A DNA stretch of 64,000 nucleotides from Brucella pituitosa (GTDB lineage Bacteria > Pseudomonadota > Alphaproteobacteria > Rhizobiales > Rhizobiaceae), in assembly GCF_003049685.1 (NCBI RefSeq), contig NZ_PYSY02000001.1:1612001-1676000 (forward strand), written 5' to 3'. Positions 42,511 through 52,412 of the stretch are shown piece after piece. Numbering within the stretch: position 1 is the stretch's first letter; each line of letters begins with the position of its first letter. The notes under the pieces are model-generated. The model saw nothing but the letters and a program-made list of their open reading frames with translations. It was not told where the DNA came from and made no database searches. A program made the translations under genes and the position numbers.

Positions 42511-42610
42511 AGCATAATCCGACCGGAGTGAAACGAGGATCGATAAGATTATGCTTCGAACAAATGGGTTAGAGCGCCGATCTGTTTCAATCCGATAGAA
42601 ACGCGCTCTA
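42509..42610. repeat. Intergenic mosaic repeat, copy 4
   Basis: Left module AGCATAATCC..AAGATTATGCT and right module TAGAGCGC..GCGCTCTA joined by CGAACAAATGGGT. The general layout matches the other mosaic repeats although the left module is diverged. Confidence 0.6.
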
Positions 42611-45600
42611 AGGCTGAGGGCTTGGCGCCGTACTCGGCGATTGCTCCAAATCCTTCAGAAATTCATTCAACGACTGTCCGCTCTGCCCATCCAGCTGAGC
42701 TGGCGGATTGCCACCCATTGCAGGGCGCTGCGCTTCCAAAGCATTTCGTGCAGCCTGCTCGCGCGCTTCAGCCTCGGCCTTGCGTCGCGCTTCCTCTTCA
42801 AGCCTGAGACGTTCACGCTCCTGCGCGTCCGATGAAAGCAGATCAAGCTGGCGACGTAGGCGCTGCTTTTCCATGATGCCTGCCTGCATGGCCTCGACCC
42901 GTTCCTGCTCGCGCTCGAGCGCACGCTGCGTCAGAAACTGAACCAAAGGCTGACGATCAAACTGAACCGATGGTTCTTCATAAGTCCCACCGATTGAATA
43001 TCGCAGATTGGCGGCGCTACCGGACTGCGTGGCTTCAGCCTGTTTGAAAGAGAAACTGCCTTCTCCGTTCAGACGCAGTGTGGAGAGATCCAACTGCAAA
43101 TCCCCTGCCAGCACCGTGTCACCCGAATTGAGACTAATCGGTGCCAATCGGGCAACACCCCCAGCCACTGTGAAATCAAATCGCGCATTACCTGCAACAA
43201 AACGTCCCTGACCAACTGCTTTGTCTGCAATCGCGGCAAACTGCTTTGCATCCGGCTGCGAAGTGCCAGCAGGTTGATCGCCCATGGCATCAGCGGCTGA
43301 CAGCATGCCCGGGAAAGCGTTTTGATCAAGGCCATTGATCGCAAAACTCTCAACATCCGCACTGCCTGATCCTGCAAGTGATGAAACAAGATCAGCAACG
43401 CTCGTACCGCTGCCATTCAAAGACAAGGCTGCCTTAACCGTGCCTGCGAAGGGGCTGCTACCATCTGGCAGACGATAAAAATCCTGAAGCGCCGCACCAC
43501 TCCATTTGAGATCGGAGGTCAAAAGCGCGGTTTTGTCAGTGTTGCGTAATGAAACATTACCAACCAGATAACCACCAGCCCAGTTGCCTGTCAGCTCCCC
43601 GAGAGTGAGATCATCCATGCCCTTCTGGAGTCGGGTGGAAAAATCGCTCAATGCCCCAAACCCGTCCATGTGAGCCTGTGCAGCGGTAAGCTTCATATCA
43701 ATGAGCAAAGGCAAGGATGGTCGCACTGCAAATGGTGTCTTTGGCCAGATTGTCGCTTTAGACGGTTTAACAGGCTCAACAGCCTCAAGCCCCAGCATGA
43801 TCGCTGCAAGACTACCCAGCTCAATAGAAGTAAGCTTGGCTTCACCTTTGAGCTGCGGCAGGCCGCTGTCGGAAAAGTTTGCCTCTATGCGCGCGGAAAC
43901 ATCATCGCCACCAAGCTTCCCCGGAAAATTTGGGAGGCGAAGAAGACCTTTGGCAAACTGGAAGTCGCTGGAAAGATCGGCGGACAGTCCTTCGCCAAAT
44001 CCCGGAAGCGTATAACCCGCAGTTGCGATAAACGGCTGCAAATCAGCAGACTTCACCTGCGCCTTACCGCTTGCGGCAATATCGCCACCCACCAGCGAAA
44101 GGATGCCATCGGCGGCAGCTGTCCCATCAGGGGCCGTCAGCTTGAGTTGTGTCCGCATACCCGCGCTCGGTGCGCCTTGCATCGTCAAATCCGCAGTCAA
44201 CTCACCAGCAAGCCCGAGAGGCAATGAAGGCACGCCCAGAAGAGCGAGAACAGTTTCTCCGTTCTGCGACGAGGCAGTTCCGTTCAACTGCATTTGCATC
44301 GGATCACTCTCGGAACTCCCACCACTTGTGGTGCCTGAGAGATCGAGCTTCATTCCACCCGCTTTGCCGGTCACGCTGAAAGATGCTTCACCACCCTCGG
44401 CGGGGGTCTTTGTGTTCGCTTCTTTGGTGCGTGAACTCTTGTCCTTGCCAACATTCTCCCCTGCAGCGGGCATTGGCGCAGCGTTGCCATTAGGGGCTGC
44501 GACCGCATTGGCGATAATATTAATCTCCGTATCGTCAAACAGGCCCGGATAATTGTCCGCGCGCGCTGAAAGCGACCGGAAAAATGGGATCAGTGGATGA
44601 CGATGTGCGACCAGCGTCAGAAAATGCGACAGATCGGCAGACAGCAACGTAGCATCCAGCGAACCTGATGGTGCCGATGCGAACGGCTCATAAGCACCCG
44701 TCGCCGTTAAAGTCGTACCGGCCACATCGTTGACCATCAGGCGGTCAAAATCAAAACGTCCACCATGCACGCGCACGGCCAGATCGACACTACCTGCTTC
44801 CATATCCTCATACTGGACCGGACCAGCCTTGAAACCGATATCAAGCGCCTGTCCTTGAAGGGAAGCCATGCCATGACCACTCGAGAAAAAGCCGGTAAAT
44901 GCTAGCAACGCATTGCTCTCTACTGCGCCACCGTGCAGCCGCAGCGTAATGGCGGGCTCGGCAGAACCCGCAACCTGCCGCAAGAAGCTGCCTTTCAGCG
45001 ATGTCTGACCCAATCCGACTTCAAGTTCGTCAATGCTCTGCATGCCATCGCGCAGATCAACTTTGCCGGAGAAGCCGACACTATCAAGCTTGCGGATCGA
45101 TTCATCGACGGTTTCATTGAGCCACGAGGCGAGACCGGACGGCTGACGCGAAGCCACAAGCATATCACCTGCAAAGCCAAAATCCCGACCAACCGAAAGT
45201 CTGCCCTTCGCTTCAACCTTCGTGCGTCCCGGCAGATCAGCTGCAAACTGGCGAATATTCCAACCATTACCATCAGGCCCTGCGCTGATCGTCACCGAAC
45301 GAATTGTGGTGCCACCAGCAATGACCGCAGGCAAACGCAGTTCCACATTGCCGGGCATTCCCGGTATCGGCAATTGTTCGAGCATACGGCGGACAAGCGC
45401 TACACGATCACCGAGGGGCACAGGTGTGGCCGCTTGCTGGTCTTCTGTTGTTTCGACGGGCCCCCAGAAAATCTGCTGTCCATCGGCGCTGATATCAAAC
45501 CGGGGCGTATCACCGTAATCAATGAATGCTTTGCCGTTCACTACATAAGGGTTATCCGCAGGCCCCTGTTCCATACGGAATTCGCTGGCATCAAACCGGC

Positions 45601-46462
45601 TTCTGTCCGCGTCGAACTTACCCGATACCCGCAAGTCGCTAAAAAATGGCTTGTCTGTCGGTGTCTTCTGATTTCTGGTGTTCTGCGCAACGGCATCCGC
45701 CGAACGAAGCGAGAAGTTTCCTGCGTACTTAAGGCGGCCATCCGTGAGCGTAATATCGCCATCCGTTTCAAAGGATGCTGGAATTGCATCAGGGGAAATG
45801 CGTGCTCTTAACCGCAGCGAACCATCAGGTTTCGCTTCACCGCTATTGAGATCAAGCGCGAGCTTCTGCCCTTCGATGTCCAATGTGCCGTTTGCCTGCC
45901 AGGGTCCCGACAAGCTATTCGCAGACATCACCGCATTAATGGAGGTGGCCGTAAGAATACGTCCGCTTGCTTCATCGTGTAATGTTGCTGTGCCGTCGAG
46001 GATTGAAAGCCGCTCGACCTTGATATGGGAAGGGTCAATTGGCGTGGAAGGACGAATTGCCCAATCCACCTTACCGTCCTTATCAAGGGATATAATGGCC
46101 TGCGGACGCTCGACGCGCATATCAAAAATCAGGAGCTGCCCGCGCAGAAACGGCATCAGTTCGGCATCCATCGAAAACGTATCGACAGTCATCACCGGAT
46201 GAGCTGCATCGGCACCCACGCGAACATCGGAAAACGCCACAGAAGGAAAAGGCAGCAAGCGCGCGCTCACATCACCTGTCACATGGACCGGACGACCGAG
46301 TACCCGACTTGCTTCACGTTCAAAATCGGCACGATAGCCGCTCCAGTCGACAAATGGCGGCACAACGAGCGCTGCAGTCAAAAGCAGCACCAGCAATCCA
46401 CCCACGATGACGAATATGCGGCCCAAACGAAGCTCCGATAAAATGCTAAATGCTCGCCGCAT
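42608..46462 (-). CDS. AsmA-like giant envelope protein
   Basis: A 1284-aa protein. One N-terminal membrane helix (FVIVGGLLVLLLTAALVVPPFVDW, about 17-40) anchors a very long beta-rich periplasmic region: AsmA N-terminal domain, many repeated hydrophobic/serine-rich strands, and an AsmA C-terminal domain near 1020-1150 (NLRNTDKT/LRLNGEGSFSFKQAEA). The last 100 residues are a charged coiled coil (QRALEREQERVEAMQAGIMEKQRLRRQLDLLSSDAQERERLR) and a Pro/Gln-rich tail. AsmA-like proteins are thought to help move lipids to the outer membrane; this one is unusually long and ends in a coiled coil. Confidence 0.85.
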   Translation of the reverse strand: MRRAFSILSELRLGRIFVIVGGLLVLLLTAALVVPPFVDWSGYRADFEREASRVLGRPVHVTGDVSARLLPFPSVAFSDVRVGADAAHPVMTVDTFSMDAELMPFLRGQLLIFDMRVERPQAIISLDKDGKVDWAIRPSTPIDPSHIKVERLSILDGTATLHDEASGRILTATSINAVMSANSLSGPWQANGTLDIEGQKLALDLNSGEAKPDGSLRLRARISPDAIPASFETDGDITLTDGRLKYAGNFSLRSADAVAQNTRNQKTPTDKPFFSDLRVSGKFDADRSRFDASEFRMEQGPADNPYVVNGKAFIDYGDTPRFDISADGQQIFWGPVETTEDQQAATPVPLGDRVALVRRMLEQLPIPGMPGNVELRLPAVIAGGTTIRSVTISAGPDGNGWNIRQFAADLPGRTKVEAKGRLSVGRDFGFAGDMLVASRQPSGLASWLNETVDESIRKLDSVGFSGKVDLRDGMQSIDELEVGLGQTSLKGSFLRQVAGSAEPAITLRLHGGAVESNALLAFTGFFSSGHGMASLQGQALDIGFKAGPVQYEDMEAGSVDLAVRVHGGRFDFDRLMVNDVAGTTLTATGAYEPFASAPSGSLDATLLSADLSHFLTLVAHRHPLIPFFRSLSARADNYPGLFDDTEINIIANAVAAPNGNAAPMPAAGENVGKDKSSRTKEANTKTPAEGGEASFSVTGKAGGMKLDLSGTTSGGSSESDPMQMQLNGTASSQNGETVLALLGVPSLPLGLAGELTADLTMQGAPSAGMRTQLKLTAPDGTAAADGILSLVGGDIAASGKAQVKSADLQPFIATAGYTLPGFGEGLSADLSSDFQFAKGLLRLPNFPGKLGGDDVSARIEANFSDSGLPQLKGEAKLTSIELGSLAAIMLGLEAVEPVKPSKATIWPKTPFAVRPSLPLLIDMKLTAAQAHMDGFGALSDFSTRLQKGMDDLTLGELTGNWAGGYLVGNVSLRNTDKTALLTSDLKWSGAALQDFYRLPDGSSPFAGTVKAALSLNGSGTSVADLVSSLAGSGSADVESFAINGLDQNAFPGMLSAADAMGDQPAGTSQPDAKQFAAIADKAVGQGRFVAGNARFDFTVAGGVARLAPISLNSGDTVLAGDLQLDLSTLRLNGEGSFSFKQAEATQSGSAANLRYSIGGTYEEPSVQFDRQPLVQFLTQRALEREQERVEAMQAGIMEKQRLRRQLDLLSSDAQERERLRLEEEARRKAEAEAREQAARNALEAQRPAMGGNPPAQLDGQSGQSLNEFLKDLEQSPSTAPSPQP

Positions 46463-46621
46463 GAAACAAAGGGTGAATCACGCGGTCTTTATCGGTGCAA
46501 CATAACGGCATCGTTCCGGCGATAACAAGGCAAATTGCCTTTCGCCGAAGCGATTCACGGCTGATTCATGAACGATATTGAATCGCCTTCTCAAAAAGAC
46601 GATTCAAATGGCTGATTTGAA

Positions 46622-48031
46622 TCAGGAAATAAGGATTTTTCCGGGGTTCATGATGTTGTCCGGATCGATCGCTTTCTTGATCATCCGCATGTAGTCGGTC
46701 GCTTCGCCAAGCTCCATGGGAAGATATTTCATCTTGCCCTGTCCGATCCCGTGCTCGCCCGTGCAAGTGCCTTCCATGGCCAGAGCACGTTTGACCAGTC
46801 GATCCATGAAATCTTCGGCACGCTCCATCTCCGATGCGTCATCCGTATCGAGCAAAAGCAGAAGATGGAAATTGCCATCGCCGACATGACCAACGACTGG
46901 CGCGATCAATCCGCTTTCAGCCAGGTCTTTTTCAGTTTCTGCAATGCAATCGGCAAGGCGCGAGATCGGCACGCAAACATCCGTTGAAACACCCTTGGCG
47001 CCCGGACGCAACAGGAAGGACGCCAGATAGGCATCGTGCCGTGCACGCCAGAGCCTATCGCGCTCCTCCGGATCATTGGTCCAGCGGAACTCTCCGCCGC
47101 CATTTTCCGCAGCGATTTCGCCAAAGATTTCCGCCTGCTCGGCAACGCCGGTTTCCGTGCCGTGAAACTCGACAAACAAATAAGGCTGCGCTTCATAAGG
47201 CAGTTTGGAATGCAAGATCAGCGCTTCCATCTGGAGTTTATTGACCAGCTCAATGCGCGCAACCGGAATACCCATCTGAATGGTTTCGATCACTGCGCGG
47301 CAGGCCGATTCAACATCGGGGAATGGACAGATACCGCCCGAGACTGCCTGCGGGATGCCCTGCAATTTCAATGTGAGTTCAGTGATGATGCCGAGTGTAC
47401 CTTCCGAGCCGATCAGCAGCCTTGTGAGATCGTAGCCCGCAGCAGTCTTTTTCACGCGCTTCGATGTCTCGATCAGCCTGCCATCTGGCATGACGGCTTT
47501 CAGCGCCAGTACGTTCTCACGCATGGTGCCATAGCGAACAGCATTCGTGCCGGAAGCGCGCGTCGATGCCATACCGCCAAGCGTTGCATTCGCACCCGGA
47601 TCAATGGGAAAAAACAGCCCCGTATCGCGCAGATATTCGTTGAGCTCACGCCGTGTGATACCCGGCTCGATCACACAATCGAGGTCTTCCGCATGGACCG
47701 ACAGAACACGGTTCATCTGCGTGAGATCAATCGAAACACCACCCGCAGGCGCATTCACCTGGCCCTCAAGCGAAGAGCCTGCACCAAATGCGATCACGGG
47801 CACCTTATGCTCGGCGCAGGTGCGAACCACATCCTGCACGTCTTGTGTATTCTGAGCAAAAATAACGATGTCAGGTGCCTGTGTCGGCACATAGGTCGTC
47901 GTGTGGCCATGCTGCTCGCGGATTGCCTGTCCGGTCTGTGCGCGTTCACCGAAACGCTGTTTCAGGATTGCAACTGCGGCAGCAATACCCTCCTCATTTC
48001 GCTGAAGAGCAACCACATTCTGAAGTGACAT
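46622..48031 (-). CDS. FAD-binding D-2-hydroxyacid dehydrogenase (GlcD/D-lactate type)
   Basis: A 469-aa flavoprotein. FAD_binding_4 domain with PVIAFGAGSSLEGQVNAPAGGVSIDLTQMN (about 77-106) and GATLGGMASTRASGTNAVRYGTM; C-terminal FAD-oxidase domain ends with ALAMEGTCTGEHGIGQGKMKYL, the family signature. It oxidises D-lactate, glycolate or another 2-hydroxy acid. GGAG stands 8 bases before the ATG. The stop overlaps nothing and it is followed by the UPF0303 gene in the upstream position, transcribed in the same direction with a 24-base gap. Confidence 0.9.
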   Translation of the reverse strand: MSLQNVVALQRNEEGIAAAVAILKQRFGERAQTGQAIREQHGHTTTYVPTQAPDIVIFAQNTQDVQDVVRTCAEHKVPVIAFGAGSSLEGQVNAPAGGVSIDLTQMNRVLSVHAEDLDCVIEPGITRRELNEYLRDTGLFFPIDPGANATLGGMASTRASGTNAVRYGTMRENVLALKAVMPDGRLIETSKRVKKTAAGYDLTRLLIGSEGTLGIITELTLKLQGIPQAVSGGICPFPDVESACRAVIETIQMGIPVARIELVNKLQMEALILHSKLPYEAQPYLFVEFHGTETGVAEQAEIFGEIAAENGGGEFRWTNDPEERDRLWRARHDAYLASFLLRPGAKGVSTDVCVPISRLADCIAETEKDLAESGLIAPVVGHVGDGNFHLLLLLDTDDASEMERAEDFMDRLVKRALAMEGTCTGEHGIGQGKMKYLPMELGEATDYMRMIKKAIDPDNIMNPGKILIS

Positions 48032-48055
48032 CGTTCATTCTCCGTATTTCAAAGT

Positions 48056-48553
48056 TCAAGCAGAAGCCAAAGCCAGCGCGACCGGGTCTTGCCCCAGATG
48101 CTCGGCAATAGCCCGCACAACAAGGTTGTGATCCTCACGCTGCGGCAGACCAGAAACAATAGCCGTTCCAATGACACCCGCTCCCGCCACATGGATTGGG
48201 AAGCCACCGCCCGCCAATGCATAATCTGCTACATCCAGCGCCTTGTGTGCAGCGAACATCTTGTCGTCGCGGTTCTGTTCCAAAACGAGGCGATAGCTCG
48301 AAGCATGAAATCTGCGCACGACATTGAACTTGCGGCGAAGCCATTCACTATTGTCCACAGTCGTTCCTGCTGTTGCAGCAAAGAACAAGCGGCGATCCCA
48401 GAGCGATATATCAATGGCAACTGCAAGCTTTTGCTTTACAGCCAGATCACGTATCCGATGGCCCAGTGAAAACGCGTCGTTTTCATTGAAAGACGTGAAA
48501 ATCAGCGCCTGTTCCTGCCGGATGATCTGCTTGATATCGTCACTCTGCGCCAT
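48056..48553 (-). CDS. UPF0303 (GlcG/HbpS-like) protein
   Basis: A 165-aa protein of the GlcG/HbpS fold: SLGHRIRDLAVKQKLAVAIDISLWDRRLFFAATAGTTVDNSEWLRRKFNVVRRF and DYALAGGGFPIHVAGAGVIGTAIVSGLPQREDHNLVV. Related proteins bind heme or small acids; function in this branch is unknown. The gene lies just upstream of the FAD dehydrogenase and a GGGGAG ribosome site precedes its ATG. In other bacteria GlcG-like genes accompany 2-hydroxyacid oxidases. Confidence 0.85.
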   Translation of the reverse strand: MAQSDDIKQIIRQEQALIFTSFNENDAFSLGHRIRDLAVKQKLAVAIDISLWDRRLFFAATAGTTVDNSEWLRRKFNVVRRFHASSYRLVLEQNRDDKMFAAHKALDVADYALAGGGFPIHVAGAGVIGTAIVSGLPQREDHNLVVRAIAEHLGQDPVALALASA

Positions 48554-48571
48554 GTTTTTCTTCTCCCCTGT

Positions 48572-48616
48572 GCATGTCGCGGAAAAGTGGGAACCGGTTT
48601 CCCGATAACGACATGC
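48572..48616. repeat. Intergenic mosaic repeat, copy 5 (half element)
   Basis: GCATGTCG pairs with CGACATGC, enclosing AAAGTGGGAACCGGTTTCCCG, the same core as copy 3. Only one module is present. Confidence 0.65.
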
Positions 48617-48721
48617 TTTAAACGCGATGTGAGTTCTTTTGCGCCCTCATTCACATGATTGCAACAGCTGAACAATGCCATCAAACTTGATTGATGGGAC
48701 ACAAGCGGTTAGTGGAACTTT

Positions 48722-49798
48722 ATGGCTCAGAACCCAAATATTGATGTACCCGCAAAAGGTGACCGCATACCGGAGTTTGTGGAAACCGCCGTCTTTAAAC
48801 GCGACGTGTTTTCCGAAACCCGCGCTGGCTATTTTGCAGGCGATCCGGACACGCGGATCATCCGTCGCGTGGTCAGCGCTGCACCATGGTGGTCGAAGCC
48901 GCTTGCCTGGATTCTGGCGCGGCGCGAAATCCGTGGACTGAAGACCGTGCGCGGTATCGAAGGCGTTCCACAGCTTCTTTATACCGACCGTGACGGCCTC
49001 TATCGTTCATGGACAGAAGGCACGCCGTTGCATCTTGCGCGTCCATCCGATCCAAAATGGTATCGTACAGCACATCGCATTCTACGCGACATGCGTCGCC
49101 TTGGTGTCACGCATAATGACCTTGCCAAGCCGCAAAACTGGCTAATGACGCCGGAAGGCGAAGCAGCCGTCATCGATTTTCAGCTTGCAAGCGTGCATCG
49201 TCGTCGTGGTGCGCTCTATCGCCTGTTGGCCTACGAAGATTTTCGACATCTCATTAAGCAGAAGCGCGCCTTTGCCGCCGATCTGATGACGCCGACTGAA
49301 AAGCGCATTCTGGCGCGCCGCTCACTACCGTCACGTATCTGGCTGGCAACTGGCAAGAAGGTTTACAACTTCATCACCCGTGGCATATTCAATTGGTCGG
49401 ACGGTGAAGGTACAGGCGACCGCATCGACAATGAAGGCCCGACCATCATGGCCGCCCTCAAATCCGATCCGCGTGTTAAAGATGTGGCGCTGGCGCTTTA
49501 TTCGCTGCCTGCGAAAGGCGTTGGCCTCTATGCTTTCGTTGAAACGCTTGATGCAGATGAAAAGAGCCTGCGCGTACGGCTCAAGGGCACCAAGCTCGAA
49601 CTCATCCAGCCGGTCGCGCATTTGCCGCGTCGAGCCGATGGCACGATCCGCGATGACATTCTTCGTCTGATCGCCATGAACCAGATGACAGAACTCGATG
49701 ACCTGTTGAGCCGCGAGCCGGAAATGCGTGGACTGGTCGAAGCTCTCGCTTCGCACCGCCTCAATTTCACCGACCGCCGCGTCACGCAGCTTGAGTAA
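48722..49798 (+). CDS. Protein kinase-like protein with adenylation-type C-terminus
   Basis: A 358-aa protein. Residues 60-165 match a minimal kinase core: the catalytic loop GVTHNDLAKPQNWLM (D133) and the metal-binding Asp in VIDFQLAS (D152). A glycine-rich loop is not visible, so the N-lobe is reduced, as in RIO/lipopolysaccharide kinases. The C-terminal 120 residues, with VKDVALALYSLPAKGVGLYAFVET and VAHLPRRADGTIRDDILRLIAMNQ, look like the C-terminal small domain of AMP-forming acyl-CoA synthetases. Orthologs occur in Rhizobiales; function unknown. Confidence 0.65.
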   Translation: MAQNPNIDVPAKGDRIPEFVETAVFKRDVFSETRAGYFAGDPDTRIIRRVVSAAPWWSKPLAWILARREIRGLKTVRGIEGVPQLLYTDRDGLYRSWTEGTPLHLARPSDPKWYRTAHRILRDMRRLGVTHNDLAKPQNWLMTPEGEAAVIDFQLASVHRRRGALYRLLAYEDFRHLIKQKRAFAADLMTPTEKRILARRSLPSRIWLATGKKVYNFITRGIFNWSDGEGTGDRIDNEGPTIMAALKSDPRVKDVALALYSLPAKGVGLYAFVETLDADEKSLRVRLKGTKLELIQPVAHLPRRADGTIRDDILRLIAMNQMTELDDLLSREPEMRGLVEALASHRLNFTDRRVTQLE

Positions 49799-49848
49799 TT
49801 TAACGCTTTCGCTGGTTTTTCATCAGCGAATCACTACATTCGGTAGCA

Positions 49849-52395
49849 ATGTCCGATTTCCCTGATGATATGCCGTTCTTCGGCGATGAAGCACCGGCTG
49901 ACCGAGCGCCAGCGGCCGGAAGTATTGCAGCACGTGCCATGGCCGCACGCAACCAGCAACGTGGTGAACCTGATTATTTGCAGGGCCTGAACCCTGAACA
50001 GCGCCAGGCCGTTCTAACCACCGAAGGTCCGGTTCTGGTTCTTGCGGGTGCAGGCACCGGCAAGACGCGCGTGCTCACCACACGCATCGCGCATATTCTG
50101 ACGACCGGCCTGGCCTATCCGAGCCAGATCCTCGCCGTGACCTTCACCAACAAGGCTGCGCGCGAGATGAAAGAGCGTATCGGCCATCTGGTCGGTGGCG
50201 CCGTCGAAGGCATGCCGTGGCTCGGAACATTCCACTCCATCGGCGTGAAGCTTTTGCGTCGTCATGCGGAGCTGGTGAACCTCACTTCCGATTTCACCAT
50301 TCTCGATACCGACGATGTGATCCGGTTGATCAAGCAGCTTATCCAGGCCGAAGGTCTGGACGACAAGCGCTGGCCAGCCCGCACTTTCGCCAACATGATT
50401 GATGGCTGGAAGAACAAGGGCTTTGGTCCCGCAGATATTCCGGAAGGCGATGCACGTTCATTCGGCAATGGCAAAGGCCGCGAGCTTTATCATGCCTATC
50501 AGGAACGTTTGCGCACGCTGAACGCCTGCGATTTTGGTGATCTGCTGCTGCACCCGATCCGCATCTTCCGTGCGCATCCGGATATCCTGCGCGAATATCA
50601 TGCAAAGTTCCGCTATATTCTGGTGGACGAGTATCAGGACACCAACACCGCCCAATATATGTGGCTGCGTCTGCTTGCCCAGCGTCCGAAATCAAGGACG
50701 ACGGCACCCGCGCCCGCAGGAAATTCAGTACGCGGAACCGGTGAGCATAGCGAACTCGGCGCGGGCGACAACAAAGTCAATCTGTGCTGCGTCGGTGATG
50801 ACGATCAATCCATCTATGGCTGGCGCGGTGCGGAAGTGGATAATATTCTCCGCTTTGACAAGGATTTTCCGGGCGCAGTGGTCATTAAGCTTGAGCGCAA
50901 CTACCGCTCGACCGCACATATTCTGGGTACAGCCGCCCATCTGATCGCGCATAACGAAGGTCGCCTCGGTAAGACGCTGTTCACGGAAGCCCCGAACCCC
51001 GACGATCCTAAAGTAAAAATCCATGCCGCATGGGATTCGGAAGAAGAAGCCCGCGCAGTTGGCGAAGCGATCGAACAGGCGCAACGTCAGGGCCATTTGC
51101 TCAACAACATGGCGATCCTTGTGCGCGCATCGTTCCAGATGCGCGAGTTCGAAGATCGCTTTGTGACACTCGGCCTCAATTACCGGGTTATCGGTGGTCC
51201 GCGTTTCTATGAACGCCTCGAAATCCGCGATGCCATGGCTTATTTGCGCGTTGTGGCCCAACCCGCAGATGATCTGGCGCTTGAACGCATCATCAACACG
51301 CCGAAACGCGGCCTTGGTGAAGCGGCAATTCGTCAGGTGCATGATTATGCCCGCGCGCGCGACATTTCGATGTTTGCAGCGGCCTGCGATCTGGTTGAAA
51401 CCGAAGAGCTGAAGCCCATGCCGCGCTCGGCGCTGCGTGAAGTGGTCGATAATTTCCGCCGCTGGCAATCGCTCATTGATAATACGCCGCATACGGAACT
51501 GGCAGAAAACATTCTGGATGAGTCCGGCTATACGGCCATGTGGCAGAACGACAAATCGGCAGAAGCGCCGGGACGCCTCGAAAACCTTAAGGAACTTATC
51601 CGTTCCATGGAGGAATATGAGAGCCTGCGTGGTTTCCTTGAGCATGTCGCGCTCGTCATGGATGCTGAGAAGAACGAAGATATGGATGCCGTCAACATCA
51701 TGACGCTCCACTCCGCCAAAGGTCTCGAATTTGAAACCGTCTTCCTGCCCGGTTGGGAGGAAGGACTGTTCCCACACCAGCGTGCGCTGGATGAAGGCGG
51801 GCGTTCGGGCCTGGAAGAAGAGCGCCGCCTCGCCTATGTCGGCGTCACGCGCGCCAAAAAGAACCTGCATATCTGGTTCGTTTCCAACCGTCGTATCCAC
51901 GGCATGTGGCAGTCGACCATTCCATCACGCTTTCTGGAAGAGCTTCCTGAGCCGCATGTGGAAGTGGCCGAGATGGAAGGCAATTACGGTGGCTACGGCA
52001 ATAGCGGTTATGGACAATCGCGCTTCGACAAGGCCGATCCATTCCAGAACACCTATTCAACGCCCGGCTGGCAACGCGCACAACAGAACCGCACGGATGC
52101 GACACGCAACAATTGGGGCTCACGCTCCGGAGCCAATGTAGAACGCATCGGCTATGGCGAAACGGACTCCGGTTTCGGTGCCGGTCGTGGTTCTGTCAAA
52201 GGCCGTACGATTGATGGCGAACTGGTTGCGAAATCGGTGGCCGACAAGCCGTCGGACTTTTTCGTCGGCGACCGCGTGTTCCACATCAAGTTTGGCAATG
52301 GAACAATCGCAACAATCGATGGCAACAAGCTGACCATCGATTTCGACAAGGCCGGACAAAAGCGCGTTCTCGACAGTTTTGTTCAGCGCGCCTGA
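49849..52395 (+). CDS. uvrD: DNA helicase II, UvrD/PcrA type
   Basis: An 848-aa superfamily 1A helicase of nucleotide excision and mismatch repair. Motifs: Walker A GAGTGKTRVLTTRI (about 67-80), TFTNKAAREMKERI, Walker B ILVDEYQDTN, GDDDQSIYGWRGA, VIKLERNYRST, VNIMTLHSAKGLEFETVFLPGWEEGLFPH and RLAYVGVTRAKKNL. An insertion of about 30 residues (RTTAPAPAGNSVRGTGEHSE and more) stands between motifs II and III. The C-terminal region ends in the RVFHIKFGNGTIATIDGNKLTIDFDKAGQKRVLDSFVQ Tudor-like domain that contacts RNA polymerase in homologs. Confidence 0.95.
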   Translation: MSDFPDDMPFFGDEAPADRAPAAGSIAARAMAARNQQRGEPDYLQGLNPEQRQAVLTTEGPVLVLAGAGTGKTRVLTTRIAHILTTGLAYPSQILAVTFTNKAAREMKERIGHLVGGAVEGMPWLGTFHSIGVKLLRRHAELVNLTSDFTILDTDDVIRLIKQLIQAEGLDDKRWPARTFANMIDGWKNKGFGPADIPEGDARSFGNGKGRELYHAYQERLRTLNACDFGDLLLHPIRIFRAHPDILREYHAKFRYILVDEYQDTNTAQYMWLRLLAQRPKSRTTAPAPAGNSVRGTGEHSELGAGDNKVNLCCVGDDDQSIYGWRGAEVDNILRFDKDFPGAVVIKLERNYRSTAHILGTAAHLIAHNEGRLGKTLFTEAPNPDDPKVKIHAAWDSEEEARAVGEAIEQAQRQGHLLNNMAILVRASFQMREFEDRFVTLGLNYRVIGGPRFYERLEIRDAMAYLRVVAQPADDLALERIINTPKRGLGEAAIRQVHDYARARDISMFAAACDLVETEELKPMPRSALREVVDNFRRWQSLIDNTPHTELAENILDESGYTAMWQNDKSAEAPGRLENLKELIRSMEEYESLRGFLEHVALVMDAEKNEDMDAVNIMTLHSAKGLEFETVFLPGWEEGLFPHQRALDEGGRSGLEEERRLAYVGVTRAKKNLHIWFVSNRRIHGMWQSTIPSRFLEELPEPHVEVAEMEGNYGGYGNSGYGQSRFDKADPFQNTYSTPGWQRAQQNRTDATRNNWGSRSGANVERIGYGETDSGFGAGRGSVKGRTIDGELVAKSVADKPSDFFVGDRVFHIKFGNGTIATIDGNKLTIDFDKAGQKRVLDSFVQRA

Positions 52396-52412
52396 GCGAT
52401 AAAAACGGTGAT

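Noticed and set aside
45222..46202. Several open frames opposite the AsmA gene
   Set aside because: They follow the codon bias of the antisense strand and have no motifs or ribosome sites.
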